A DNA stretch of 64,000 bases, taken from the NCBI GenBank assembly GCA_930367215.1, contig OV884057.1, positions 252,242,830 to 252,306,829 on the forward strand, read 5' to 3'. Below the pieces are notes generated by a model that saw only the letters and a program-made list of their open reading frames with translations, had not been told where the DNA came from and searched no databases. This stretch comes from Pollenia angustigena. Taxonomy: Eukaryota > Arthropoda > Insecta > Diptera > Polleniidae. A program made the translations under genes and the position numbers. How positions within the stretch are numbered: the first letter of the stretch is position 1; every line of letters starts with the position of its first letter. Positions 21,630 to 33,689 of this stretch are shown here, piece by piece.

Positions 21630-22060
21630 TATGTTTTTAATATCAATGAAACGGGTTTTATTGGAAAGAAAATTTTTGTTAAAATATGATTTCTGCCATG
21701 TGGCGCGTAGAAGGCGCAATCTGGAACACCAAGTTGCAACAACTTTTCGCATTCTGACCATCATCGTTTTTGAAGACACATGCGTGAATGACTCCGGCAG
21801 CCCAAAAAGTGCACCAAACAGTAATTATCTGTGGATGTAATGGTGTTTTGACAAAAGCTTGTGGATTCTCCTCACTACAAATGCGACAATTCTGCTTATT
21901 AACGTACACCTCCAACCAGATATGGGCTTCATCGGAAATTAAAATTTTGAATGGAAATTCTAAATCAATATCAATTTGTGCTTCAGTCCATTCGCCGAAT
22001 TATTTTGAATAAAAATTTCAAGAATTTGAACGCGTTGGTCTGGTGTAAGTCGATTCGTAA
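21630..22060 (-). pseudogene. mariner-type transposase relic
   Basis: Minus-strand pieces: an N-terminal 'LTPDQRVQILEIF' (helix-turn-helix start), then directly ILISDEAHIWLEVYVNKQN, where SDEAH carries the first catalytic Asp and VNKQN is a hallmark block. After that come TPLHPQIITVWCTFWAAGVI and a degenerate 'VFQIAP...' block in place of the usual QQDGA second-Asp region. The linker between the helix-turn-helix and the catalytic core is deleted and frames are broken after it. It belongs to the same VNKQN group as the relics near 7.2, 24.2, 53.5 and 63.1 kb but is clearly diverged from them. Confidence 0.75.
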
Positions 22061-22354
22061 TGAATTGTCAAAGCAAACTAAACAAAAATCAACTATCAGC
22101 TAAACTCAAGGAGTGATTCCAACTCAAAGTTGTGACACTCGTAAAAAAACACCCTTTACAACTTATATGACAACAATTTAACAAATGTTAAAAAATATTT
22201 GTGTGCAGTTTATTTTAAGACCATCGTTTGGGAAATACCCAAAAGCAAATAACTTCGCTTGCATCAAACAGAACCATACACAGCAAACTTTAAAAAATTA
22301 TGTTGCTTTAGCTTCCGCGGATCCTATTTTTTATGTTCGCAAATGAATATGTGC

Positions 22355-22781
22355 ATTAGGGGTACAACCAAATTTTGGCCCTTGCACTTCCCGATAGCGA
22401 ATATTGTGATATTTACAAAAACCATTTGTAAAAGTCGTTTGAAAACAATAACCTCACCCACAAAAGCGATTTTCTAAAATCCCTAAAGAAAAAAATTTAA
22501 TAAAAAAATTGTAATTATTTTATTAATAAATAAAAAAAAAAAGTTAAAAAGTTTCTTAATTATTAAACGACATGAATTTGAAATTTAATGTGCGTGTTGT
22601 TTTTGGCTAAATGTATAAAAAATAAAAACAAAATAAAAATTTTTCCAACTTTACCGTGTGTTTTGAAAACCACGAAAACTTCATAAGTAATATTTTTTTT
22701 AAATTTTTTTCAATGGACTATTCGACTTTGCTAGGGCCATTTTGATATTTGCAAAAAATGGGATCAAGTTATACCCCTAAT
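22355..22781 (-). mobile_element. MITE family 'ATTAGGGGTATAAC', copy 1
   Basis: Inverted ends ATTAGGGGTACAACC (left) and, complemented, ATTAGGGGTATAACTTGATC (right). The copy at 29050-29401 has the same two ends in the opposite orientation, and both share the subterminal GGAAATCCC/AAAATCCCT and CCATTTTTTGCA words. TGCAC/GTGCA flanks suggest the terminus may extend a few bases further. There is no ORF. Superfamily unassigned. Confidence 0.7.
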
Positions 22782-23502
22782 GTGCATCTATTCATTTTTG
22801 ACATCAGCAAGCATTATATTGCAAACAAGGAATATAAATTAGGATATGCAAAGCGAGTTCATTCTATTAAAGCTACATTTTGGTTTTTTTACATAATTTT
22901 TTTTTTTTTATTAACCCATTAAGGACGGATGGGTATTTAAATACCCAAAAACAGAGCCTTCGTAAAAAAATGTTGGCTAACTTCATGTAATAGGTATCGG
23001 AAATTGGGTTTTACAGAAATATAAAGAAAGGATAGGACTACTTAAACAAATTTTTTAAGCTAAATATTTCCCCCTTAAATTGGGTAAGTTAGCGGCTTAA
23101 AGGTTAGCAATTTTTAATATTTGGAAAAAGAGAACGACAACGGCTCTGGAAAATTGGGAGAGTGGAAAATTGGAAAACCCTCTTGGTGACTTATAACCTT
23201 AGGTGTGCTCTCTTTTAGAAAAAAATATTAGCTAAGTTGGGCCAATAACGTTGACTACAGGTTTGATTCAATGGCATGGGTATTTAAATACCCACTTCGC
23301 TGTCAGAGGGTTCAAAACACATATTATTTTCTTTAATTTGTTGGCAAGTTAAAATGCGTTGTTTTATGTAAAATGAACTATTTATTAATAAAAAACAAAG
23401 ATATAAATATCACTCGTGCTCGATTATTGAGATAATTTTATCTTTTAAATGTTTTTTGGTAAGCCAGCATGAAACTGTGCAAAACAAGCCCTTGGTTGTA
23501 AT

Positions 23503-23709
23503 TTAAATTTCCATTTTGTACAATGTGGATTGTACAATGTGTGAAACTTTCGCTCCACATTGTCCACAACGGCCACGCTTAATAATTTGGCTTATCATAT
23601 GGTCAAAGTTATCCATGCTCTTTGCCATTTCTTGTGCATTTGTGACAACTTTTTCTTTTACACGAACATTATTATTAGGAAGTGTTACCAATGCTTCAAC
23701 AACGCTCAA
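23503..23709 (-). pseudogene. piggyBac-like transposase C-terminal remnant
   Basis: A 68-codon frame ends in RGRCGQCGAKVSHIV, resembling the first Cys pairs of the piggyBac C-terminal finger ('R-G-R-C-x-x-C'). A stretch of ordinary polar residues lies upstream. The homologous segment in copy A (7750-7950) has lost the frame. Position near the element's subterminal palindromes fits the 3' end of a transposase gene. The catalytic part is gone. Assignment is by motif and context, so it is moderate. Confidence 0.5.
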
Positions 23710-24019
23710 ATGAAATAAAATTGATTCATGATTGAAGATCCTTCAGCTTTTCTTAGCATAAAGTGTTATTTCCAGGCATACACTATACAAGCATCCAAAG
23801 CATTAGTAAGAAGGCCTCGGCTCTTTCGTATAAAATGTAAGATACACATTCCACATTCCCTTCTATGACAACAGAGAAGAGAAGGAGTAACAAGTACAAG
23901 CAAAAGAATATTTTTTTTTTTTTATCGCGTTACCATTTTATGTAACTCTGAAAGAAGCGAGAGCAATGACAACGTGTGTAAAAAGATATAAGTATGGAAT
24001 GGAGCGAGCAGGCCTTGTA

Positions 24020-24756
24020 AAGGGCCGAAGTTGAATGTGAACCACACCCACACGTCAAGTTTTTTTCTGCATTTCATTTGATATTTCTCAATTTGTGACT
24101 AACTCAATTTGAACCATGGAAATATACACAATCGAGCAACGCGTTAAAGTTATTCAGGCTTATTATGAAAATGGGCGTTCAAATCAAAATGCATATCAGC
24201 TTCAGTATTGAGGCACATTTTGACCTCAGTGGATTCGGCAACAAGCAGAATTTCCGTATTTGGGCGAATGATAATCCAAGAGTGATTGTCACCCACAAAG
24301 ATTGACTGTTTGGAGCGGTTTTGAGCTGGCGGTATCATCGGGCCGTAGTTTTTCCAAACTGAGGCCGGTCAAGCAGTTACTGTGAATGGTGTTCGCTATC
24401 GTGAGATGATAACGAACATTTTATGGACCGAATTGGAAGATATGGATGTGGATGATATGTGGTTTCAACAGGAGGGTACCACTTAGCTAACGAAACTGAG
24501 GCTCTTTTGCGCGACAAATTCAATGGCCGTTGACACCGTTGGTCTTCTTTCTTTGGGGTTATTTGAAAGAAAAGGTGTACGTCGATAAGCCTCAGCGTCA
24601 TCTAAAATTTGGACCATCGGATGGAGGTGTGCCGCCGAGGTCGCGGCGGCCATTTGACCGATATTTTGTTCCACACATAATTGAACCATACCAATATTAT
24701 CATACTAAAAATAAATGACGATAATTTGTGTTTATTTAAAATCAACATCGGCCCTT
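24020..24756 (+). pseudogene. nested mariner-type transposase relic in piggyBac-like copy B
   Basis: Inverted ends AAGGGCCGAAGTTGA and, complemented, AAGGGCCGATGTTGA; TA precedes the left end. The transposase starts with IYTIEQRVKVIQAYYENGRS (helix-turn-helix region). After an internal deletion it keeps broken pieces of the 'NKQN-RIW' block, TVNGVRYREMITNILWTELE and DMWFQQEG (second catalytic region, Asp replaced by Glu). The tail is out of frame. Several stops and shifts make it inactive. It is the same insertion as in copy A and here lacks the poly(T) patch. Confidence 0.75.
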
Positions 24757-25379
24757 AAAATTTAACCACCCTTTACAAAGAATACAAACCCCTTCTTGAA
24801 GGCATCCGTACTTCTTCCTTTTCCTTCCTTTGTACGTACATAGTGAAGTAAGCACACAACTTTCACATCAATGCATGCAATAAATAAGCTTTTTAATTTT
24901 TTTTTTTTTTTTTTCAAAAAAATCTTGTATTTTAGAACTCTTTAAAAGCGAAGTGGGTAGAAAAATACCCATGGTCTAGGGGCCAAGGTTTGACAGGTAA
25001 AAAAAACGCAATGTCAATATAAATGCCTATAATATCAAATGTGTGAAGTTTCATCAAAATCCGACCACGAAATCGGGGGTCAGTCTTTAATGGGTTAAAT
25101 TTATTTTTCTTTATTTTACAAATTTGTACATTTGCCTCAGCGTCAAATGATATTATTGAGGCGAGTTGGCATAAAATTATTTAAAACTAATAAATTAATT
25201 AACTAAATTAGTGTATGAGATCAATTAAAAAAAGAAAAAAAAAAAATTTATTATATACAGTTTTACAATTTCTCTGTAAAGGTTTTCAATTAATTAAAGC
25301 CATTTCAAGACTTTGTAATAAAAGTTTTTTTTATACTTGACTTAAAAATTGATATTATTTGTATATCTTTTAAGTTTTG

Positions 25380-26465
25380 AGGCAAATTATTAAATTCTAA
25401 TCCACCAACATACTCAATTCATTGCTTCGTTGTTTCTACTCTGCATCTTGTAACTCTTAAATTAGAACAGTTTCTCGTGTTAAATCTAGTTTGATTACTT
25501 TGAAAAGTGATTGTGTTGTGCCCAATATTCTGTAATGATTTAAAAACAAAAACAAATAGCTGCATTTTATATAGTCCTCTTATGGGTAAAATGTTTTTTG
25601 CTACTTCTTGGTATAAGGACAGTGTTGAATGCAGTAACGGTAAATTAAATACATTTTTAATGCCATATTCTGAACTCGCTGCAAGGATTTTAGTTCCGTG
25701 GTATTTTTATAACCATATACTACTACCAAATAGTTCAGATGACTTTGCACTAAAGCCAGATAAAGCATTATTTTGTCTGTTCATTAAATTTGTTTTTAAA
25801 CTTATATAACACACCAATAACAGCTGATATTTTCGACTTTAGCTCCTCCACATGTAAATTCCATGACAAATTACATTGCAAATTGATTCCCAAATACTTT
25901 ATTGATTGGCTTTCAAAGACTTCATTACCATTCACAAAAATACTAAAACTTCCATCATTGTTACTTAAATGAGGTCGAAACCTGAGGAGTTTCGTTTTTG
26001 TCGCATTTATAAATAATTTGTTAAGTCTTGAATATTCAAAGATTAAGGCTTCATCTCTTTCCATATAGGCTTTTAGTACTGTTTCATGTTTGTATGCATA
26101 AAGCACAGAAATATCATATGCTTACATATACACTTTTCCATACCGTCCAAGATTATTTATATCATTTACATATATAATGAATAAAAGCGGGCCCAAAACA
26201 CTACCCTGTGGAACATCGTGTTCAACGACACCGAGAAAACTTTTACAACCATTTAATTCCACATACTGCTTCCTGTTGTACAGGTAATATTTAAAAAGAC
26301 ATAATTCACTGCCTTAAATTCCATAATACTGCAACTTTTGAGTCCTAATTTCATGATCTACGATATCAAAAGCTTTAGAAAAATCATAGAATATTCCACC
26401 CACATTGCAAAAGCCTTGATATAATCCTTGACAGATGTAGTTTACGACATTCACAAATTCCAAAC
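25380..26465 (-). pseudogene. decayed LINE reverse transcriptase fragment
   Basis: Reading the minus strand from about 26400 downward gives IFYDFSKAFDIVDHEI (palm, first Asp), then VPQGSVLGPLLFIIYVNDIN and a degraded AYDISVLYA where YADD is expected. FINATKTKLLRFRP and SIKYLGINLQCNLSWNLHV follow. Two stops and a shift interrupt it. Motif order is that of the CR1/Jockey group of LINEs. The endonuclease and the 3' tail are not identifiable. It is not the same family as the 10.9-15.6 kb element. Confidence 0.78.
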
Positions 26466-26468
26466 TCT

Positions 26469-27473
26469 ACACAGAAAAAATTATTGCCGAATTATTTTCA
26501 AACAAACGCTTGTTTGAAAATTTTTTTGATTTCTACAAATTTTTTTACTGATTCAATCAATATTTTTGTTTGATTTTTATTTAACCAACAAAAATGTGGA
26601 CAACTCTTCAAAAATTTAATAAGCGCGCTATTGGTTTGAAGTTTTCATAATTTTGTATGAAATATTTAACGCTCTTTAATGTTGTCGTCTTTTTGCATTT
26701 TTTTTATTGATTGTAAGCAACACTTCTTTATGTGAAATATAAGAACTACAACAAAAAATACATGCAGTCTATTTTTGGACGCTTTAAAAAAGTACAGCAA
26801 TAAGAAAAATTATAAAATAGCGTGACGAGGTTTGTAGTAAAAAAACAATAGCAGGTAAAAAAAACGTTTAATTTTTTTTAAACAACAGAAAAAACACATT
26901 TAAGAAACAAAACAAATTTTTGGTTGGTTTCAAAGTTGGTAAAAAAAAAATCAATTTTTTCAAATAGTTTGTTTAAATACATCAAATACAAAAATAGAAT
27001 GATGGCGGAAAACATATCGAGACGGTCTGCCGCCGTTTTTGGTTACATTTCTTCTTCATTAGCAAAGGAAAGGATAAAGCAACAGTGAGTGATGAAGAAA
27101 AAATACTGTGAGTATAAATATGACTTTGTTCAAATATTATTCCAACAAAAAAATGTGTCTCAAAGCCAGCCGGCCACTCTGCTCTGCTTCATCTTCGCCA
27201 ACAGTGCTTGCTTGTGTGCGTGTCATTGCTTGTGCCAAAACTTTTTTGTTTGATTCAGCAAAATTATTTGTTTGAAATTTATATGAATTCAGTAAACTTT
27301 TTGTTTGATTCTGTAAAATTATTTGTTTGAAAAAATCGGCGTTTTTTTCAATAAACAAAATGCAAATAAATTGTTTGAATATGCGAATTTGTTTGTAGGA
27401 CCGATTTTAGACAAAAAATTGTTTGATTCTACAAATTTTTTGTTTAAATTTGAAAAATAATTTTTTCTGTGTA
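26469..27473. mobile_element. ~1-kb terminal-inverted-repeat element (ACACAGAAAAAATTATT ends)
   Basis: ACACAGAAAAAATTATT starts the left side and its complement ends the right side. The adjoining TTTTCAAA, CAAACAATT and TTCTACAAATTTTTT words are also mirrored. The interior repeats TTTGTTTGATTC-type words several times, and a 73-codon minus-strand ORF has no domain. No exact target duplication was found. It could be a Helitron-like or hAT-like derivative; I cannot decide. Confidence 0.5.
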
Positions 27474-27759
27474 CATTGGCAACACTGCATGCACATAATT
27501 ATGATTGTGTGTTTTCGGGCACTACTAAACTGTGTTAAACTTGTAAAACTTAACGTGAATTCTGATATGTATCATTCATCTAGCATCCAATTACTTTAAT
27601 GATTAACTTGAAGGCAAGCTTACCTTTTTCAATGATATACAGTTTGTGTATACGGGATTTCTTCTTTTCCAGAATTAATCCTAAAATTCTCAATCATAAA
27701 GTATTTGAAATTAAGACGATGCAAAGAAATAAACAGTAATTTTCCGTGGTCAATATAAA

Positions 27760-27870
27760 TTATTTCTTATTTTCAAGCCCAGATGATGATACTCAAAGAG
27801 TATCGAAATATCGGCAAATATTAAAATAAAATTTATTTTAAATACTGGCCTCGAGCTTGAAATAAAAGCA
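27760..27870 (+). other. Penelope-type 3' terminus with hairpin-GAAA motif
   Basis: CCAGATGAT is followed by a perfect 7-bp stem (GATACTC-AAA-GAGTATC), then GAAATATCGG. A CTGGCCTCGAGCTTGAAAT box lies about 45 bases further on. The same architecture is found in the Penelope-like copies at 55.2, 56.7 and 57.0 kb, so this is probably the 3' end of another, heavily truncated Penelope relative. No coding part is visible nearby. See the ribozyme-like finding. Confidence 0.5.
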
Positions 27871-27971
27871 TTTTTATTTATATGTACGTAAATGAAAAGG
27901 TCGAATAAAAACAACTTGAATTAAGTTTTTATATAAACTTTTGTTAATAATTTATACTTTGGCAACACTTA

Positions 27972-28362
27972 AGGCAGAATTAGTCTTTACTTTCTGTTCT
28001 GTTACGTATCAGCTGATTTGTTTTTGTTATTAAAAAACCTGTGAAATTGATTAGTTTTTCTGTTCTGTTGCGGTTCAGTTTGTTAAAATCAAAAACATGT
28101 TAAGTATTTGTAAGTGACAGCAAAATAAATAACAAAAAATACATATTTACATTAAAATAAACTGTTTTTTGATTTTAAGAATTCATAAAATTGAATTTTT
28201 TCAAATTTATGTGCATTAAAGTTATTAAAATAAAACAATGGACGGTGCAAAGCTAATAAATTTATCATAAATGGCTGATAAGTTACTACGGAAAAAGTAA
28301 CTATTACAATTTCATAACAGAACGGCACGGAACAGAACAGAAATTAAAGACTAGCTGAGCCT
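27972..28362. mobile_element. PIF/Harbinger-type MITE with TTA duplication
   Basis: Left end AGGCAGAATTAGTCTTTAC; right end complemented AGGCTCAGCTAGTCTTTAAT. Both continue into TTTCTGTTCTGTT. TTA lies directly outside both ends. It is 391 bp long and non-coding. A CAGCTGAT word in the subterminal region is shared with the MITE at 3044 and the fragment at 55053. The stretch 28363-29047 beyond it has nothing recognisable. Confidence 0.75.
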
Positions 28363-29049
28363 TTACACTTATAAAAAATGGGTTAATCTGAAATCCTTTA
28401 AAAACAAAATCCACTAACAGACATTTTTAACTTGAAAACAGCTCCTTTTTCACTTTATTTTTCTTTTCGGTAATTAAAATGTCTTGTAAATTTCTATCTG
28501 CAATTTATTTACTAGTTCTTTAGCAAATTCATTTGTTTCTTTTATATTTCTTATGTTTTGTTTGTTTTTTTTTTACTTTTCGTTTGCTTTATAATTTGTG
28601 GCCAAATGTCTGTTTGTATTTAGCAACTTTGTACGTTTGGCGCAAAATTAAGTTGGTTGTTTTCCTCTTTTCTTTTCTTTTCTAATTTGTTATTTATGAT
28701 CTTCTTAATACAAATACAGTTTAAATGGAAGTTGGTTACTTATTTTAACTGCTACTGAAAATTGTAAATTAAACAAGAAAATATAAGAAAGCAAACAATA
28801 CAAACAGGTGAAACGAGCAAAAACAAAAAAAAAGTTCAAGGAAATTTACAAACTTTCTGTTAAGAAAAATTATTTTTAACTTTCTTGGATTTTTTCCACA
28901 ATTTCAGGAAAAAAAAAAATACAACTGCGTTTTAATTTGTAGCGAACTTGAGTGAGTGAGTGAAGAAACGGATGAATTAAGCAACATGCGAGTGAACTTA
29001 TGTTGTACAATGGAGCGTGAATTATACGCCCGTAGTTACATTTATTTGC

Positions 29050-29401
29050 ATTAGGGGTATAACTTATTCCATTTTTTGCATTGAAAACTATTAAAAAAAA
29101 ATTATATTAATGTTTCAAAAAAGGTCACCACAAAACGGTAAATTTGGAAAATTATTTTTTTTTATTTTTATTTTTACTTAACATTTAGCCAAAAACTTAC
29201 AGTTTTTCATACAATTATTATTATTATTAATTTAGAAACTTTTTTTTTCATTTATTTTAAATTTTTTTCTTTAGGGATTTTAGGAAATCCCTCTTGTGGG
29301 TGAGTTTTTTTTTTCATACGACCCAAACAAATATTTTTCGTAAATAACACAATATTCGCTATCGCGTAGTGCTAGGGGCAAAATTTGGTTATACCCCTAA
29401 T
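29050..29401 (+). mobile_element. MITE family 'ATTAGGGGTATAAC', copy 2
   Basis: ATTAGGGGTATAACTTATTCC starts it and, complemented, ATTAGGGGTATAACCAAATT ends it. It is an inverted relative of 22355-22781, somewhat shorter. No ORF. Confidence 0.7.
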
Positions 29402-30828
29402 GTGCATGTTGCCTTACAAGAGTTGACATTATGTGAAATGCTGCTAGCTGACTGTGTTTTATTTGGAAACATTTTTTGTTTAATAATAAACGAGGCACCG
29501 TGTAATATTTGATTAAAGAAAATCTTTTATATCAACTCAATTTTTCTATAGAAAACTTCGATAAAATATCATCTAGAAGAACTAAATTTGATTCAGGTAT
29601 TTCCTTATAATAAGAAGTACAACATATTGAAAATGAGCCAAATTGGTTAAATATTTCACCGGGCGCCCAAACAAGTTTCCACATAGATTAATGGGTTATG
29701 TCTGGATAGGATCCACTCAAAACAAGCTAGGTTGATAAAATGTATTTAAATTATTCCCTTTAAATCAGATTTTATCGGTATTATAAATCTGCAAAATCGA
29801 TTTATTATTACATAATGTCGTTATGAGCTAGGAAACAATTAGCTGCTTAGTTCTATACTGTAGAGTGTGTTTATTAGATACTGTCCGGAATAATAAAGCA
29901 TTTTTACTTGTTACTATTTACTTTATTTTTTTTTTATAAGTTTTACAAACTACCCCTCGTAGTTCTAGAAGTTGTTAAATATTTGATCCCACTTTTTTAT
30001 GTCGCAAGACCATGAGTATCTTAATAATTAAATATCTTTGCTAAAGAAATAATAAAAAGTTTCGTTGCAGTAGCAGGTATCCTCAAATTACACGTACATT
30101 TGCACTCACACACATGTAATAAGAAGTTTTAATTTTTTGTTAGCTGTATTGTACTGGCAATTATGTGCCAAAACGTTGCAAAGGATTACTGCAGCTTATT
30201 ATTAACAAGGATTAAATATGTTACGTGTTTATATATTTTGGCAAAAACTCACACTCTCTAACACACGAACACATGAAAAATGAAACTTAGTCAACTGCTG
30301 CCACTAATACTAAGTACAATGTTGTTTTTGTTTAAGTTTATATTTTGGTCTTTGTTTAATTTATCTGTTGCTTGTTCGTTTGCTGTTCTTCCTCTGTAAA
30401 ACACTTTGTACTCCAACGCTTTAGAGCTTTTTGCTACTTTAAAGAATAAACAGAGCAGTAGAGTATTTTAATGAATTAGTAAGTCTTATTAGCAACTATA
30501 CTTGCAAGATATTTGTTGCTAAAACTTTGCTCCTTACTGTTGGTTTTCGTATAGGAGTGAACAATTTGTTTTTTTCCTTCCTTTATGAACATTAAAGAAT
30601 TGGAAGTGTGTATGCCTGTGTGAGATTTTTTTACATACTTGTATATCCTTCTGAGCATGTATGAGTTTTACTGCTTTTCTTTTTCCCGTTTGATATTCTT
30701 ATTGTTTGTGTAACGTGTAAATTCTGTGGTATAATGATGATCATTGGGGCCTCCACATCATCATGACTTGCCTCGTTATGATGATGATGGTTCTTAACGG
30801 TGGGGGGGGGGGGGGCGAGCTAGCGGTA
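29402..30828. other. no gene seen; G14 homopolymer
   Basis: AT-rich sequence with short unrelated ORFs only. A run of 14 Gs at 30802-30815 is the strongest homopolymer of its kind in the window. No repeat family recognised. Confidence 0.5.
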
Positions 30829-32911
30829 CTTGTGATCAGCGTTACCGTTGTGATACTAAAGTATCAATTTGACCCTTTTTCGACTGTGTTGATACCTTTT
30901 ATGACCCTTTTTTTAAATTATACTTTTGTATCATTATCACCTATTTTGTGACACTTTTTGGCCCTTTTTTGGAAATAGCTCTCACATTTTGTTTTTTGTC
31001 AACACTGCGGAACAGAAGTGCTAAACAAATGTTTTCGAAATAAGCATTGCTTGATATGGAACAGACTCAAAGTATAAACTTACAATTCCATGCTTTCTTC
31101 TCCTTGATTTTTGATAGTAAAGTACAATTTCCCTAAAAGCAAACATAGCTCACATAAATATTTGTTATTTTTTACGGTGGTTTCTTTTTAAAACAAAAAT
31201 TTGACATTTTATTAAAAAAATGCAATTTGGTGTTTTGCTCTCTTAAACAGTAGCATGTTTTATTCAAAAAAATTCGCCCTTAATAATGGCAAAAGGTATT
31301 GAACTTTTCGCCCCCTTTTGAATCGACAGTGTTGAGAGTGCCCTAACAGGAATGAAAACAAGAGGTAAAAATTGCTCAATTTGCGGAAATTCCCAAATAT
31401 TTGGTAAAAGCGGTATGATAGCAAAGTCTTATATTTATTAAAAGTTGTAAAAGCTTTAAAAAATCTGACACTTACAGGAAAAAATCGCTTTAATCGAGAA
31501 AATGGTTACAATTCGCGAACGATAGCAAAATTTAAAACAAACACTAAAATTTATTTGACATCGCTAAATCGGAAAATTACATAAAAAGTATGAAAAAATT
31601 AGCTATAATGATAATGAATAAACTCTTTGTCAGGTGTTTAAAACAGGACAGAGCATACCATAAAAAAATTAAGATTTTTGAGCTCTTCCTACCTGAAATA
31701 TTATTTTTTGTTTGCTTATAAAAAACTTGGTCTTATTATGTTCATTAAAATAGGAAATACTGCTTATAAAAAACTTGACCCTTTTTTTACCGCTTTTTCT
31801 GGAAAATCACCTTTTTGTGACCCTTTTCGAAAATTTCCAACGGTAACCCTGGCCGTGATGTTCGACCAGCGTTACCGTTGTGATACTAAAGTATCAATTT
31901 GACCCTTTTTCGACGGTGTTGATACCTTTTATGACCCTTTTTTTAAATTATACTTTTGTATCATTATCACCTATTTTGTGACACTTTTTGACCCTTTTTT
32001 GGAAATAGCTCTCACATTTTGTTTTCTGTCAACACTGCGGAACAGAAGTGCTAAACAAATGTTTTCGAAATAAGCATTGCTTGATATGGAACAGAGTCAA
32101 AGTATAAACTTGCAATTCCATGCTTTCTTCTCCTTGATTTTTGATAGTAAAGTACAATTTCCCTTAAAGCAAACATAATTCATATACATATTTGTTATTA
32201 TTATATTTTTACGATGGTTTCTTTTCAAAACAAAAATTTTACATTTTATTAAAAAATGCAATTTGGTGTTTTGCTCTCTTAAAGAGTAGCATGTTTAATT
32301 CAAAAAAATTCGCCCTTAATAATGGCAAAAGGTATTGAACTTTTCGCCCCCTTTTGAATCGACAGTGTTGAGAGTGCCCTAACAGGAATGAAAACAAGAG
32401 GTAAAAATTGCTAAATTAGCGGAAATTCCCAAATATTTGGTAGCAGCGGTATGATAGCAAAGTCTAATATTTATTAAAAATCGTAAAATCTTTAAAAAAT
32501 CTGACAGTTACAGGAAAAAATCGCTTTAATCGAGAAAATGGTTGCAATTCGCGAACGATTGCAAAATTTAAAACAAACACTTAAATTTATTTGACATCGC
32601 TAAATAACATAAAAAGTATTAAAAAATTAGCTATAATAATAAAGAATAAACTTTTTGTCAGGTGTATAAAACAGGACAGAGCATTCCATAAAAAAAATTA
32701 AGTTTTTTGAGCTCTTCCTACCTGAAATATTATTTTTTTGTTTGCTTATAAAAAAAACTTGGTCTTATTATGTTCATTTAAATGGGAAATACTGCTTATA
32801 AAAAACTTGACCCTTTTTTTATTGAAATACCCTTTTTTTGACCCCTTTTTCTGTAAAATCCCCTTTTTGTGACCCTTTTCGAAAATTTCCAACGGTAACC
32901 CTGCTTGTGAT
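30829..32911. mobile_element. tandem dimer of a hAT-type non-autonomous element
   Basis: Two direct copies, 30837-31851 and 31867-32903, are highly similar throughout. Each starts CAGCGTTACCGTTG and ends, complemented, CAGGGTTACCGTTGG. They are separated by 15 bases. CTTGTGAT occurs exactly outside the dimer on both sides (30829-30836 and 32904-32911), an 8-bp duplication as expected for hAT. The junction spacer does not contain an exact copy of it. Neither copy encodes a transposase. The interior carries ATACTAAAGTAT palindromes and many GACCCTTTTT blocks near the ends. Confidence 0.85.
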
Positions 32912-33339
32912 AATGTATTTTAAATCTCTTTGCTTTTTCTGCTCTAAACAGTTAAGTATTGTTGCTATTCCCTCTTTAGCCCTGTTGTAAGTATATTTTT
33001 GTTTACATTTCAAGTTTATTTTTCCCCTCCCTTAGTTTATTTAATTCCATTTGCTTTTGCTTTCTCTTTTTGTGTTTTATTTCCAGTGAGTATTTGTTTT
33101 TTTTTCTGCACTTAATCTCGTTTAATTAAAATGAATAGAAATAATGTAACAATATTATGTTGCACAACATGAGCATTAAGCAGCAACATCATCAACAATA
33201 ACAAATGAATGAATTGAAAATGTAAAAAAGAACTGAAAGGATAAAAAGTTTAAATGAAAATTTAAAAAAGGCTTTGTTTAAAGAAAATTAAAAACAGAAT
33301 CTGAGATTTAATCCTCTGCATAAGCTACTTTTTGGTTAT

Positions 33340-33515
33340 ATTCAAAATTTTTTTATTTTTCGAATGTATTCTATGAGGTAAATTTCAATTTTATAAAGCT
33401 TTTATGTAATAGTCCTATTCCTTTAATAATTCACATACTTTTTTTGCTTAAGAAAACCTTTTGTTAACATTGAAATTCACCTAATAGAATACATTCGAAA
33501 AATAAAAAGATAATG
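33340..33515. repeat. ~50-bp inverted repeat (hairpin) with ~76-bp loop
   Basis: TTTTTATTTTTCGAATGTAT near the left and its complement near the right are embedded in ~50-base arms that also share the GGT(A/G)AATTTCAA end. It could be a tiny foldback element. No duplication found. The sequence 32912-33339 contains nothing else recognisable. Confidence 0.6.
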
Positions 33516-33689
33516 AATATTAAACTTTAAAAAACTTTTATTTTAAGAATCGAATGCAGCCAAATCATTAAATATCAGCAATTTTATTTTAAACAATTGA
33601 TTATTAATAATATTTAATTATATTCCTACTAAACAGTGCTTGAAGTCACTGTAAATGCAAAATGAACTAAAATGTTTAAATATTTTTTA

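Larger units (their letters stand above)
22915..25094 (+). mobile_element. piggyBac-like non-autonomous element, copy B, with nested mariner
   Basis: TTAA lies outside both ends (22911-22914 and 25095-25098). The left end is CCCATTAAGGACGGATGGG and the right end, complemented, CCCATTAAAGACTGACCCCC. The same GGGTATTTAAATACCC palindromes as in copy A lie at 22931-22946 and 23278-23293. It is 2180 bp and aligns along its full length with copy A in inverse orientation. It also keeps a remnant of a piggyBac C-terminal coding region, so it is a decayed derivative rather than a MITE made from unrelated filler. Confidence 0.82.

Noticed and set aside
30802..30815. G14 run as a functional G-quadruplex
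   Set aside because: A single homopolymer next to the hAT dimer; may be slippage or assembly error, with no supporting structure.
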